Notes: generated by a model from the letters alone, not told the origin. Counted from the stretch's first letter, positions 15,870 through 25,142 are shown. The stretch is 64,000 bases of DNA from Rhizobium bangladeshense (GCF_001662075.1 NZ_LYPL01000015.1:62001-126000), one strand, 5' to 3'. Program-made: numbers and translations.

Positions 15870-17318
15870 GAGCCTGAAGGGCCGGGCCGGGTCGAAGAGC
15901 GAGGTGCCTCTTATGGGCGAAATACTGCCCGATAGATCGACGGCAAATTCCCGTAAGCCTCGAGGCCCATCATTGAGCGTATCGATTGCTCGGATGATCG
16001 AGCCGCTGCGTGCAAAGGCCGCGGCAAAGGTCTCCGGGGTCGTTCCGAGATATTCGGCCAGCAGGCGATCGCGCAAGTCCGCGATTCGCCGGCGATGTTC
16101 GTCATTGCCGGCCTCTAGCAGCATGTCGCATTCCGAATCCAATCCCTCCGAGCGGTTGTTGAGATTGGAGGAGCCGATGCGGATCAGTTCGTCGTCGGCA
16201 ATGATCAGCTTGGAATGGATGAGCACGTCCACCCCGTCGTCCTTTGGCGACCCGGGCACTGGCGACCCGGGCACGACGGGATAATAGACCCTGAACCGAT
16301 TGGCGCGATCGGCGCGCTTGATGCGACGAATGACGCGGTCGCGATTGCCGCCCATGAAGAGTTTTTCGATCAGGCCGTGCGAACGGCGCGTGCAGATGAC
16401 CACAATCTCGGGGCAATCTTCCTCCTGTAGCCGCGCGGCGAGGGCGTCGGCGATGCGGAAGGAGGCGAGATATTGCGCTTCGATGTAAAGCTGCCGCCGC
16501 GCCCGGGCGATGATATCGAGTGTCGAGGCGATTCCGTCGCTGACCCCGGCGCAGAAAGTCGTCGCCGGCTCCGTCAGCACGAGGCTGACGGGGATTTGCT
16601 TCAGCGAAACGGCAAGATCGTCCGGCCATGTGAAAGGGTAGCTCTCGGTAAGCGGTCCATGGTTTTCGCCGGTGGCGTTTTCCCAGCGCCGCCGCGCGAT
16701 ATCGCCGATCAGCCTGGCGGCGTCGCCGGTGACCATCGCCTGAACGTCATGCAGCGGATCGTAGGACACGCCTTCGGGGTCGCGTCGCAGCGCCTCCTTG
16801 GCGCGATGGCGTCTCGTATCCCATCGCCGCGACGTCAGGTCCATGCCGCCGATGAAGGCGACGGCATCGTCGATGCAGACGAGTTTCTCATGATGGCAGC
16901 CGCGCACGGTGTTTTGAAGATCGAAGCGCAGATCGATCCTGGCATTCCTCGGGAAGTTTTTCTTCCGAAGCACCTGCAGGGACTTACCCGAATAGATCGG
17001 TCCGAGCGTCCAGATGAGGATGCGTATCTCGATCGCCGGATTTGCCTCTGCCACGGCATGCAGCAGCTCGGCCAAGGTTTCGCCGGATTTTTCCGGCTCC
17101 ATCGGAATATCAGGATTGAAATCCCATCCGACGATCCAGATCCTGCGCCGCGCCTGCCGCAGCGCCCGCGCCAGCTCGGCGAAATACCGGTTGCCATTGA
17201 TCAGGAAGGCGGCTTTTTCGGCGTAGCCTTCCAGTTCCTGTTTTTCACCGCCGCCTGGCTGTTGCGCTTTTGTTCTAAGCAGGTAGGGTTGATTGAGCAT
17301 GGTTTCTAACGCGGTCAT
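15816..17318 (-). CDS. Phospholipase D family protein (ClsB-like cardiolipin synthase)
   Basis: 500 residues; ATG 17318, with ATG 17300 as an in-frame alternative. Two HKD motifs are intact: HHEKLVCIDD then FIGG, and IHSKLIIADDELIRIGSSN. These are the paired half-sites of PLD enzymes. No N-terminal transmembrane segment is present, as in ClsB rather than ClsA. The likely reaction is phosphatidyl transfer between phospholipids. Its partner genes (EEP family and YbhN-like) are adjacent, as in E. coli ybhPON. Stop at 15816 lies inside the convergent gene. Confidence 0.85.
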   Translation of the reverse strand: MTALETMLNQPYLLRTKAQQPGGGEKQELEGYAEKAAFLINGNRYFAELARALRQARRRIWIVGWDFNPDIPMEPEKSGETLAELLHAVAEANPAIEIRILIWTLGPIYSGKSLQVLRKKNFPRNARIDLRFDLQNTVRGCHHEKLVCIDDAVAFIGGMDLTSRRWDTRRHRAKEALRRDPEGVSYDPLHDVQAMVTGDAARLIGDIARRRWENATGENHGPLTESYPFTWPDDLAVSLKQIPVSLVLTEPATTFCAGVSDGIASTLDIIARARRQLYIEAQYLASFRIADALAARLQEEDCPEIVVICTRRSHGLIEKLFMGGNRDRVIRRIKRADRANRFRVYYPVVPGSPVPGSPKDDGVDVLIHSKLIIADDELIRIGSSNLNNRSEGLDSECDMLLEAGNDEHRRRIADLRDRLLAEYLGTTPETFAAAFARSGSIIRAIDTLNDGPRGLREFAVDLSGSISPIRGTSLFDPARPFRLLDRLGLGALFRLFVRPA

Positions 17319-17408
17319 GGTTGCCTCGGCCTTTCGACTGAAAGCAAACGCCCGGAACTTTCCCGAGTTCCCGATCGCCGCCGGCGATGGAAAATGTAAG
17401 GAAAAGAA

Positions 17409-18659
17409 ATGTCACAGCGAGCAGGCAGCGCCGATCTACCCCTTCATGGGGGACGTGTGCCGCATTGGCTCGGCGACCGGATGACGCGGCTCGGCACGCT
17501 GATCACCGAGGCGATCGTTCATCATTACGGTCGCGATGAGTTTCTGCGCCGGCTCGCTCACCCTTTCTGGTTTCAGTCCTTCGGAGCCGTCATGGGCATG
17601 GACTGGCATTCCTCCGGCATCACCACAAGCGTTCTCGGCGCCTTGAAGCGCGGGCTGAAGCCGTGCGCCGGCGAACTCGGCCTGCATGTCTGCGGCGGAC
17701 GCGGCCAGCACTCGCGCAAGACGCCGCAGGAGCTCGTTTCGATCGGCGAGCGCGTCGGCCTCGACGGGGAGGGGCTGGCGACGACCAGCCGCCTGATCGC
17801 CAAGGTCGACAGTGCCGCCCTCCAGGACGGGTTCGATCTCTACCTCCACGGCTTCATCGTCGCCGACGACGGCCATTGGGTGGTCGTGCAGCAGGGCATG
17901 AACGGCGACCGGCGGCAGGCGCGGCGCTATCATTGGCTGTCGGAGGGGTTGGAGAGCTTCGTCGACTCGCCGCATGCGGCGATCGAGGGACGGAGCCAGG
18001 GCGAGATCGTCAATCTTGCCGACAAGCGCGCCGAGCGCTCGCGGCGAGGCCAGCTCGATCTGCTGGCGACCCTCGGTCCTGACAGGATCGTCCGCGAGGC
18101 GGCGGCGCTGCAACGCGCCGACGAGCCGGCGCCCGAGCCCGCCGAGCAGCCAATGCTGCCGCACCTGATCATGCCCGCCCATCACGATGTCCGCGAGAGT
18201 GATGTCAATATGCGCCGCCTGCATGGAAATCTCGCCGCGGCGGCCGATCGCGGGCCAGCTGATTTTCAGGAACTGCTGCTCGTTCCTGGTGTCGGCGCCC
18301 GCACGGTGAAGGCGCTGGCGATGGTGGCGGAGGTCGTGCACGGCGCACCCTGCCGGTTCTCCGACCCGGCCCGCTTCTCGATCGCCCATGGCGGCAAGGA
18401 CCGTCACCCGTTCCCTGTCCCGCTCAAAGTCTATGACGAGACGATCGGCGTGATGAAATCGGCAGTGCTGAAGGGCAAGCTCGGACGGGAGGAGGAGTTG
18501 CAGGCGCTGAAGCGCCTCGACGAGCAGTCCCGCCGGATGGAACGCTACGTGACCGGCCCCGACCTCAAGGAAATCATCGCCGGCGAATTCCGCCAATCCG
18601 CCGGTTTCGGCGGCCGCAGTGTCTTCGGCTGGGAGCCGCCGCCGGTCGCTGACGATTGA
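17409..18659 (+). CDS. DUF763 family protein
   Basis: 416 residues, ATG 17409. The family pattern is clear: SADLPLHGGRVPHWL at the N-terminus, QSFGAVMGMDWHSSGITT, GLHVCGGRGQHSRKTP, and LVVQQGMN-type VVVQQGMNG. Around residues 285-310 LLLVPGVGARTVKALAMVA looks like a helix-hairpin-helix DNA-binding element, followed by FSIAHGGKDRHPFPV. The family is found in archaea and scattered bacteria and its biochemical role is, to my knowledge, undefined; the HhH suggests nucleic acid contact. It is flanked by a divergent PLD gene and a convergent DMT transporter (2-base gap), so there is no operon partner. Confidence 0.85.
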   Translation: MSQRAGSADLPLHGGRVPHWLGDRMTRLGTLITEAIVHHYGRDEFLRRLAHPFWFQSFGAVMGMDWHSSGITTSVLGALKRGLKPCAGELGLHVCGGRGQHSRKTPQELVSIGERVGLDGEGLATTSRLIAKVDSAALQDGFDLYLHGFIVADDGHWVVVQQGMNGDRRQARRYHWLSEGLESFVDSPHAAIEGRSQGEIVNLADKRAERSRRGQLDLLATLGPDRIVREAAALQRADEPAPEPAEQPMLPHLIMPAHHDVRESDVNMRRLHGNLAAAADRGPADFQELLLVPGVGARTVKALAMVAEVVHGAPCRFSDPARFSIAHGGKDRHPFPVPLKVYDETIGVMKSAVLKGKLGREEELQALKRLDEQSRRMERYVTGPDLKEIIAGEFRQSAGFGGRSVFGWEPPPVADD

Positions 18660-18661
18660 TC

Positions 18662-19579
18662 TCAGTGGCCGTCGGGCGGGACGGATTCGGCCGGCACCGT
18701 CTCCTTCAGGTTCTTCCGATGGAAGATGAAGAGACCGGCAAAGACGATGATGGCGGCGCCGATGACGATCTGCATGTCGGGAATATCGTTGAAGAAGATG
18801 TAGCCAAGCACGATCGCCCAGAGCAGCAGCGTGTATTGCAGCGGCGCCAGCAGCGATGCCGGTGCGAGCTTCAGCGAGCGCGTGATGAGCAGATGCGCGC
18901 AGGTCGCGACAACGCCGAGCAGCAGCATGCCCGACCAGTCGACGAGTGTGGCCGGCTGCCAGTTGCCGATGCTCAAGCCGATGCCGGTGACGAGGGCGGC
19001 GACCGTCTGCCACGTCACGAGCGTCGTGTCGCTCGTCGAGCGCAGATATCGGCTCATGACAAGCGAGAGCGCAAAGGCGAAGCTGCCGGCAAGGCCGAAG
19101 AAGGATGGAAGCGACAGCATCGCCGTGGAGGGCCGAAGCGCGATGACGACGCCGGCGAAGCCGACCAGCACGGCAAGCCAGCGCCGCCAGCCGATTTTTT
19201 CTCCGAGAAAGAAATGCGAAAGCGCGGCGATATAGATCGGCCCGGCCATATAGAAGGTCATCACGTCGGCGAGCGGCAGATAGGCGACGGCGGCATAGAA
19301 CAGGGCGACATCGCCGGTCGCCATGGCTACCCGCATGAACTGGAGGCCTTTTTGCTCGACGCGGAACAAGGCCATCGGCCCTTGCCGTGCGATCATCGGT
19401 CCGAGCACGATGAAAGCGCCGAGCGAGCGGATCACCAGCACCTGACCGACGGCAAAGCTGGTCATCAACCACTTGCCCATTGCATCGTTCAGCGCAAACA
19501 GCAAATCGCCGAGCAGCATCAGGAGGACGCCCGTCATGATCAGGTTACCCGTATTGGCGACGGCCGTCTTGGTCTTCAT
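18662..19579 (-). CDS. DMT superfamily (EamA) transporter
   Basis: 305 residues, ATG 19579. Ten hydrophobic segments in two EamA halves of about 140 residues each (first starting LIMTGVLLMLLGDLLFALND, second around LASFFGLAGSFAFALSLVMS). It ends with a charged cytosolic tail. Family members export metabolites such as amino acids or nucleosides, but the substrate cannot be read from sequence. A strong hairpin terminator stands just upstream, so it has its own promoter rather than being part of the ABC operon that ends at 19784. Confidence 0.85.
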   Translation of the reverse strand: MKTKTAVANTGNLIMTGVLLMLLGDLLFALNDAMGKWLMTSFAVGQVLVIRSLGAFIVLGPMIARQGPMALFRVEQKGLQFMRVAMATGDVALFYAAVAYLPLADVMTFYMAGPIYIAALSHFFLGEKIGWRRWLAVLVGFAGVVIALRPSTAMLSLPSFFGLAGSFAFALSLVMSRYLRSTSDTTLVTWQTVAALVTGIGLSIGNWQPATLVDWSGMLLLGVVATCAHLLITRSLKLAPASLLAPLQYTLLLWAIVLGYIFFNDIPDMQIVIGAAIIVFAGLFIFHRKNLKETVPAESVPPDGH

Positions 19580-19594
19580 TCCCCGAATCCTCGC

Positions 19595-19619
19595 AAAAAC
19601 GGCCGCGCATGCGCGGCCG
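19595..19619 (-). terminator. Rho-independent terminator built on a 20-bp perfect palindrome
   Basis: CGGCCGCGCATGCGCGGCCG at 19600-19619 is identical to its reverse complement. On the minus strand it is followed by TTTTTGCG (19599-19595 being the T run). It lies 165 bases after the last gene of the leftward ABC operon and just before the DMT gene, so it most likely ends that operon. Confidence 0.65.
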
Positions 19620-19783
19620 AATGCGGCTTCGGCCTTAACAAGGCCGATGTCAAGTGTTCACTGGTGTACAGACAGCGGGCGGCCGGCGTGGAAAGAGCGT
19701 GCCGAGGCTGAACCGCTGGCGGTCAACGTCGAGCGAGGCGGTCGCTATTGGGACTGCAAGCCGTCTCTTGGCTGGAGGGGGAG

Positions 19784-20527
19784 CTATCCCCTGCCATACA
19801 TCCGGCTCGCCCGCAGCAGGCGCTGCGAATAGGGATGTTCGACTGCGCCTCTTCTCAGCGACTCGATATCGACCTGTTCGACGATCTCGCCCGCCTCCAT
19901 GATGGCGACGCGGCTGCACATGTGGGAGACGACGGCGAGATCGTGGCTGACGAGGAGATAGGTGAGGCCACGCTCTTTGCGCAGGTCCTGAAGCAGATTG
20001 AGGATCTCGGCCTGGACCGACACATCGAGCGCCGATGTCGGCTCGTCGAGGAGCAGGACATCGGGATTGAGCATCAGGGCGCGGGCGATCGCCACGCGCT
20101 GCCGCTGTCCGCCGGAGAGCTGGTGCGGAAAGCGGTAGCTGAGCGCCGGGTCGAGGCCAACCGAGCGCAGCACCGCGTTCACGTCGCCGGAATTTCGGTC
20201 CAAGCCCTGGTTGCGCAGCGGCTCTTGCAGCTGCGAGCGGATGGTCTTGCGCGGATGGAGCGACCCGTAGGGGTCCTGGAACACCATCTGCACCCGCCGA
20301 TAGAACGGCCGGCTGCGCTGGCGCTCCAGCGCCTCGCCGTTGAGGGCGATGCGACCGTCATAGTTGGCGTTGAGGCCGGAAAGCGCCCGGAGAACCGTGG
20401 ACTTGCCGCAGCCGGATTCGCCGACCAAGCCGAACGCCGTGCCGCTCTCGATGGCAAGGTTGACGTTTTTGACGACAGGCCGCTCGCCGTGCCCGAAACG
20501 AATGGTGAGATTGTCGATCCGGATCAT
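19784..20527 (-). CDS. Peptide/oligosaccharide-type ABC transporter ATP-binding protein (DppF-like)
   Basis: 247 residues, ATG 20527. Walker A GESGCGKST, signature LSGGQRQRVAIARAL, Walker B VLLLDEPTSALD and the H-loop LVSHDLAVV are intact. It is shorter than usual DppF/OppF because the C-terminal oligopeptide-transporter extension is minimal. The start overlaps the stop of the upstream ATPase gene by ATGA, so they are translationally coupled. It is the last gene of the five-gene importer within the leftward uronate-locus transcription unit. Confidence 0.9.
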   Translation of the reverse strand: MIRIDNLTIRFGHGERPVVKNVNLAIESGTAFGLVGESGCGKSTVLRALSGLNANYDGRIALNGEALERQRSRPFYRRVQMVFQDPYGSLHPRKTIRSQLQEPLRNQGLDRNSGDVNAVLRSVGLDPALSYRFPHQLSGGQRQRVAIARALMLNPDVLLLDEPTSALDVSVQAEILNLLQDLRKERGLTYLLVSHDLAVVSHMCSRVAIMEAGEIVEQVDIESLRRGAVEHPYSQRLLRASRMYGRG

Positions 20528-21378
20528 CTCGGTGCCTCCGCGAGGTCATTCAGCCAGGCGGGATCGCGCTTCAGGATCGGCAGCCGGGCGGGCGGATCCT
20601 CGATCGTCGGCAGCGATGCCAGCAGCCCTTGGGTATAGGGATGTTTGGCCTTGTCGAGATCGCGCGCCTCCAGCACTTCCACGACTCGGCCGGCATACAT
20701 GATGAGGACGCGGTCGCAGAAATTGCGGATCAGGTTGAGGTCGTGGCTGATGAAGATCAGGCCGAGATTGCGGCGGGAGACCAGTTCGTCGAGCAGCGCC
20801 AGGATTTCGAGCCTGACCGTAACGTCGAGCGCCGACGTCGGCTCGTCGGCGATCAGCACCTCCGGTTCGGCGATCAGCATCATGGCGATCATCACGCGCT
20901 GGCCCATCCCGCCGGATATTTCATGCGGATAGAGGCGGGCGACGCGTTCGGGATCGCGGATCTGGACGGCTTCGAGCATGTCGAGCGCTTGGGCGTAGGT
21001 TTTTTTCGCGCTCACCTTGGGATGATGGAAGCGGTAGGTCTCGGCGATCTGCTCACCGATCCGCATAACGGGATTGAGCGAATATTTCGGGTCCTGCAGG
21101 ATGAGGCCGATCCGCCGCCCGCGGATTGTCATCATCGTCCGCTCATTCGCCTTGAGGAGATCCAGGTCGTGAAAGCGCATCCGCTCGGCGCTGACCTGTG
21201 CTGTCGGCGGCAGCAGTTTCATGATCGCCCGGCCGACGGTGGATTTGCCCGATCCGGATTCGCCGACGATGCCGAGTTTTTCCTGGCCGAGCGTAAAACT
21301 GACGCCGCGCACCGCGCGCATGTGGCCGCCGCCATAGGCGATTTCGAGGTCGCGAATATCGATCAGGGGCTGCGTCAT
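20524..21378 (-). CDS. Peptide/oligosaccharide-type ABC transporter ATP-binding protein (DppD-like)
   Basis: 284 residues, ATG 21378. Walker A GESGSGKSTV, signature SGGMGQRVMIAMML (a common DppD variant), Walker B VLIADEPTSALD and the C-terminal oligopeptide signature region around HPYTQGLLASLP are present. It overlaps its upstream permease by ATGA and its downstream partner by ATGA. It would form a heterodimeric ATPase with the product of 19784-20527. Confidence 0.9.
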   Translation of the reverse strand: MTQPLIDIRDLEIAYGGGHMRAVRGVSFTLGQEKLGIVGESGSGKSTVGRAIMKLLPPTAQVSAERMRFHDLDLLKANERTMMTIRGRRIGLILQDPKYSLNPVMRIGEQIAETYRFHHPKVSAKKTYAQALDMLEAVQIRDPERVARLYPHEISGGMGQRVMIAMMLIAEPEVLIADEPTSALDVTVRLEILALLDELVSRRNLGLIFISHDLNLIRNFCDRVLIMYAGRVVEVLEARDLDKAKHPYTQGLLASLPTIEDPPARLPILKRDPAWLNDLAEAPR

Positions 21379-22310
21379 TCCGAACCTCTCGGGTCGAGCA
21401 CGTCGCGCAGCGCATCGCCGACGAGGTTGAAGGCGAGGCTGACGAGCGCGATGGCGATGCCGGGTGCGGCGATCACCCAGGGGCTGTCGAGCATGAATTC
21501 GCGGCCGCTGGCGGCCATCGAACCCCATTCCGGCCATGGCGGCTGTGCGCCGAGGCCAAGGAAGCCTAGGCCGGCGGCGGTGATGATGATGCCGGCCATA
21601 TTGAGCGTGACGCGGACAATCACCGAGGGAATGCACATGGGCAGGATGTGGCGGGTGATGATGGCGATCGACGTCGCGCCCTGCAAGCGCACAGCGGCGA
21701 TATAATCCGCCTTTCGCAGGCTGAGTGTTTCCGCCCGCGCCAGCCGCGCGATCGGCGGCCAGGCCGTCAGTGAAATGGCGATGATCGCATTGGTGATGCC
21801 GGGGCCGAGAGCGGCGGCAAAGCCGAGCGCCAGCACCAGCCCCGGGAAGGAGAGGAAGATATCGGTGATGCGCATCAGGATCTCGTCGACGATGCCGCCG
21901 AAATAGCCGGAGAACGTGCCGATCAGCAGGCCGAGCGGCGCGACGATGATCGTCACCAGCATGATAATGTAGAGCGTCGTGCGGGCGCCGTAGATCACGC
22001 GCGCAAAGACGTCGCGGCCGAAATTGTCGGTGCCGAGCCAATGTTCAGCGGAGGGTGGCGCAAGCCGCCCTGCCATATCCTGAACGATCGGATCGTAGCT
22101 CGTCAGCAAGGGAGCGGCCGTCGCCACGACGATCAGCAGCATGATGATGACGAGGCCGGCGAGGCCGAGCGGGTGAAGGCTGAATTTCTGCCAGCCCTGA
22201 TGGATCTGCTGCGCCGACGACTGGAACCAGCCCTGAGGCTCGGGCGCGTGCAGCCAGTTGCGAAAGCCGCCGGCATGGGTGGTGTCTGCGTCTTCGGTGG
22301 AGATCGTCAT
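21375..22310 (-). CDS. ABC transporter permease (DppC-like)
   Basis: 311 residues, ATG 22310. A hydrophilic N-terminal 40 residues is followed by a first segment (LGLAGLVIIMLLIVVATAAP), then the family region HWLGTDNFGRDVFARVIYGAR and four to five further segments. The EAA loop, which docks to the ATPase, is read at ETLSLRKADYIAAVRLQGAT. It is coupled to the ATPase gene by a 4-base overlap and starts 4 bases after the partner permease stop. Confidence 0.9.
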   Translation of the reverse strand: MTISTEDADTTHAGGFRNWLHAPEPQGWFQSSAQQIHQGWQKFSLHPLGLAGLVIIMLLIVVATAAPLLTSYDPIVQDMAGRLAPPSAEHWLGTDNFGRDVFARVIYGARTTLYIIMLVTIIVAPLGLLIGTFSGYFGGIVDEILMRITDIFLSFPGLVLALGFAAALGPGITNAIIAISLTAWPPIARLARAETLSLRKADYIAAVRLQGATSIAIITRHILPMCIPSVIVRVTLNMAGIIITAAGLGFLGLGAQPPWPEWGSMAASGREFMLDSPWVIAAPGIAIALVSLAFNLVGDALRDVLDPRGSE

Positions 22311-22314
22311 GGCG

Positions 22315-23409
22315 TCACCGTGTTCTCGGATCGAGGATGCGATAGAGGACGTCGGACAGGATATTGATCGTCAGGAAGACGGCGCCGATCGTCAGCACCG
22401 AGCCCATCACGACATTCATGTCATTCATCTGCAGCCCGCGCGTGAGGTATTGGCCAAGCCCCGGCCAGCCGAAAACGGTCTCGATCAGCACCGCGCCTTC
22501 AAGCAGGCCTCCGAAGGTCAGCGCCAGGATCGTCAGGAGCTGCACGCGGATATTGCGGAAGGCATGGCGCCAGACGACCTTGCGGGTGCCAAGCCCCTTT
22601 GCCCGGGCGGTAATGATATATTCCTGGCTCAGCTGCTCCAGCATGAAGCTTCGCGACATGCGGCTGATATAGGCGACGGAGTAATAGCCGAGGGTTGCGG
22701 CCGGCAGGATGATGTGGCCGAGCGCATTGTGGAACACGTCCCATTGGCCCTCGATCGCCGCATCGATCAACAGAAAACCGGTCGTGGGCGTGACGAGGCC
22801 TTCGTAGAAGACGTCGACCCGGCCCGACGCGCCGACGAGCTTCAGCTTGGCGTAGAAGATGAACAGCGCCATCAGCCCGGTCCAGAAGATCGGAATGGAA
22901 TGGCCGGCAAGGGCGACGATCCGGGCGATGTGGTCGATGACCGTCCCGCGCCGGACCGCAGCGGTGATGCCCAGGGGAATGCCGACGATCGCTCCGATGA
23001 TCATCGCGATGATGGCAAGCTCGATGGTGGCAGGAAAGATCGTCATCAGATCGGTCAGGATCAGCTGACCTGTCGTCGCCGACATGCCGAGATCGCCGGT
23101 GGCAATCTTGGCGACATAGGAGAGGAACTGCATCCAGATCGGCTGCCCGAGGCCGAGCTCATTGTAGACGCGGTCGTAAACCTCCTTGCTGACTTCCGCC
23201 CCGGTGATAGCTAGCACCGGGTCGGCAGGCAGCAGGCGACCCATCGAGAAGGTCAGGAAGAGGAGGCCGAGCAGCGTCGTCACGACGGCCACCACGCGCC
23301 CCGCCAGCCGCCGCAGCAGGCTCAGCATAGGGTGCGGGGCTGACTCGGCGAACCCGCTCCCTCCCGGCTGGCGGCCCTCCCGCTTCGATGTCAGATCGGC
23401 GCTCGCCAC
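22315..23409 (-). CDS. ABC transporter permease (DppB-like)
   Basis: 364 residues from the start at 23409; the first 25 residues are hydrophilic, so the true start may be the ATG about 27 codons in (PMLSLLRRLAGRV). About six hydrophobic segments follow, with the DppB hallmarks LTFSMGRLLPADPV, QEYIITARAKGLG (EAA loop) and LEGAVLIETVFGWPGLG. It lies 5 bases after the stop of the solute-binding protein gene, within the same operon. Confidence 0.88.
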   Translation of the reverse strand: MASADLTSKREGRQPGGSGFAESAPHPMLSLLRRLAGRVVAVVTTLLGLLFLTFSMGRLLPADPVLAITGAEVSKEVYDRVYNELGLGQPIWMQFLSYVAKIATGDLGMSATTGQLILTDLMTIFPATIELAIIAMIIGAIVGIPLGITAAVRRGTVIDHIARIVALAGHSIPIFWTGLMALFIFYAKLKLVGASGRVDVFYEGLVTPTTGFLLIDAAIEGQWDVFHNALGHIILPAATLGYYSVAYISRMSRSFMLEQLSQEYIITARAKGLGTRKVVWRHAFRNIRVQLLTILALTFGGLLEGAVLIETVFGWPGLGQYLTRGLQMNDMNVVMGSVLTIGAVFLTINILSDVLYRILDPRTR

Positions 23410-23414
23410 GCGCT

Positions 23415-25001
23415 CTACTCCTTGGTCACATCATGCCAGCGCGTCGACCATGTCGTGTGCCCGTGATAACCTTTCACGTTGGCGCGCATGACATAGGGGT
23501 CGGTTCGCTGGAAGAAGATGACGAGCGGCGAAGCCATGCCGGCATAGATGCCGTCCATCTTCTTGAAGATGTCGGTGCGCTTTTCCGTGTCGCGTTCCCG
23601 CATCGATTGGTCGATGAGTGTGTTGAGCTCGTCCACCTTCATGCCCGTGCGCCAGAGATAATAGCTGCCGAGGCGCGCCTCGTCGCTATTGTCGGGGTTG
23701 AAGGCATATTGCGTGGCGACAGCGAAGGGATCGGGCAGGCGGGCGCCGGAATTGCCGAGCAGCACCTCGAATTTGCGCTCGCGGAAGGCGGGCGTGAACT
23801 CGCCGGGCACGAGATCGAGATCGAAACCGGCGGCGCGCGCACTTGCCTGCAGCGCCTCCGCGAAAGGCAGGGTTGGAGCTCCCGAGGGATTGAGCACCTT
23901 CTTCAGGCCGTTGGGATATCCGGCCTCCGCCAGCAGCTGTTTGGCCTTGGCGGGGTCGTAATCATAGCGCACGGCCGCTTCCTCGGGCGCGCCGATCATC
24001 CCGCGCGGGATCATCGACTGCCAGGGAAAGCCGGTATAACGCATGATGTTGCCGGAGATCGCCTTCCAGTCGAAAGCATGCTGGAAGGCCTCGCGAACCT
24101 TCGGCTTCTGCAGATCGGGGTCCTTCTGGTTGAGGGCGATATAGTAGAAGCCGAGGCCCGGGACGTTCTCGATCACCACGTCCTTGTTGGTGGCGAGCGC
24201 ATCGAGATCGCCGCTCGCCACATACTGGCCGACATCGACGTCGCCGGCTTCGAGCTGGAGCCGGAGGTTGCCGGACTCCGGGATGTGGCGGGCGACGACA
24301 CGGGCCATGGCCGGCTTGCCGCCCCAGTATTTCGGCTGCGCATTGAAGATTGCCACATCGTTCGGACGCCATTGCGCCAGGCTGAACGGACCGCTGCCGG
24401 CGGAATTGGCCGAAAGCCAGGCGCCGCCGAAATCGCCGTTCGCCTCATGCGCCAGGACCGTCTTCTTGTCGACGATGCCGATCGACGAGCCGGCCAGGGA
24501 ATAGAGAACGAGATCCGTATTCACCGCCTGCGGCAATTCGATCTCCAGAGTACGCTCGTCCTTCGCCCGAACGAGTTTTTCGACGTTATCGGCCGTGAAG
24601 CCCCAGAGGGCGACGTCGGTGGAGCCGACCTGGCCCATCTTGATGACGCGCTGGATCGACCAGGCCGCATCCTCCGCAGTCACCTTGTTGCCGCCCTGGA
24701 AGACCGCGTCGTCGCGCAAGGTCAGCGTGATGAGCTTGCCGTCGGCCGAGACCTCCCATTTCGTCGCAAGCATCGGCTTTAGCGTCTTGAGGTCGTCGGG
24801 CGAGAGCTGCACGAGGTTGTCGTAAAGATTCGAGATCAACTCGGACACCGTGCGGGCGTTGTTCTGAGCCGGATCGAGTGTGCGGATGCCGGTGAGGTTG
24901 GTGCCGATGACCAGCATGTTGGGCGGCGACGCCGCCGAAGCGGGTTGCGCGGCCATCAGGGCACCGGTGATTGCGATCGTCGTCAGTACTTGTCTCAGCA
25001 T
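23415..25001 (-). CDS. ABC transporter substrate-binding protein (SBP_bac_5 family)
   Basis: 528 residues from ATG 25001, chosen for the GGGAGG site 7 bases upstream. A Sec signal peptide (LTTIAITGALMAAQPASAA) is followed by a periplasmic class C binding protein with DPAQNNARTVSELISNLYD and the typical VRYDYDPAKAKQLLAEAGYP. The family binds di/oligopeptides, nickel or oligosaccharides. Its position behind uronate-oxidation genes suggests an oligogalacturonide-like or uronic-acid ligand here, which is inference from context only. Confidence 0.88.
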   Translation of the reverse strand: MLRQVLTTIAITGALMAAQPASAASPPNMLVIGTNLTGIRTLDPAQNNARTVSELISNLYDNLVQLSPDDLKTLKPMLATKWEVSADGKLITLTLRDDAVFQGGNKVTAEDAAWSIQRVIKMGQVGSTDVALWGFTADNVEKLVRAKDERTLEIELPQAVNTDLVLYSLAGSSIGIVDKKTVLAHEANGDFGGAWLSANSAGSGPFSLAQWRPNDVAIFNAQPKYWGGKPAMARVVARHIPESGNLRLQLEAGDVDVGQYVASGDLDALATNKDVVIENVPGLGFYYIALNQKDPDLQKPKVREAFQHAFDWKAISGNIMRYTGFPWQSMIPRGMIGAPEEAAVRYDYDPAKAKQLLAEAGYPNGLKKVLNPSGAPTLPFAEALQASARAAGFDLDLVPGEFTPAFRERKFEVLLGNSGARLPDPFAVATQYAFNPDNSDEARLGSYYLWRTGMKVDELNTLIDQSMRERDTEKRTDIFKKMDGIYAGMASPLVIFFQRTDPYVMRANVKGYHGHTTWSTRWHDVTKE

Positions 25002-25050
25002 TTCAAGACCTCCCAATCCTGTCGCTTGTCAAAATCGTGTCGAACTCAAA

Positions 25051-25088
25051 GCATGGTGCCGAAAGCGTGAGCGCGTCCGGCGCCATGC
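25051..25088. repeat. Rhizobium-type intergenic mosaic repeat (RIME-like)
   Basis: GCATGGTGCCG (25051-25061) pairs with CGGCGCCATGC (25078-25088) with a single G-T type mismatch, around GAAAGCGTGAGCG. The tail through about 25135 (TAACTCTTTAATCTGGAACGG, GATCGGCCTAAATC) also resembles, from memory, the mosaic element seen many times in rhizobial genomes. It lies between the DHDPS-family gene and the binding-protein gene and could form an RNA hairpin inside that operon. Confidence 0.5.
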
Positions 25089-25142
25089 CTAACTCTTTAA
25101 TCTGGAACGGCATTCAGACCGATCGGCCTAAATCGTCCTGTT

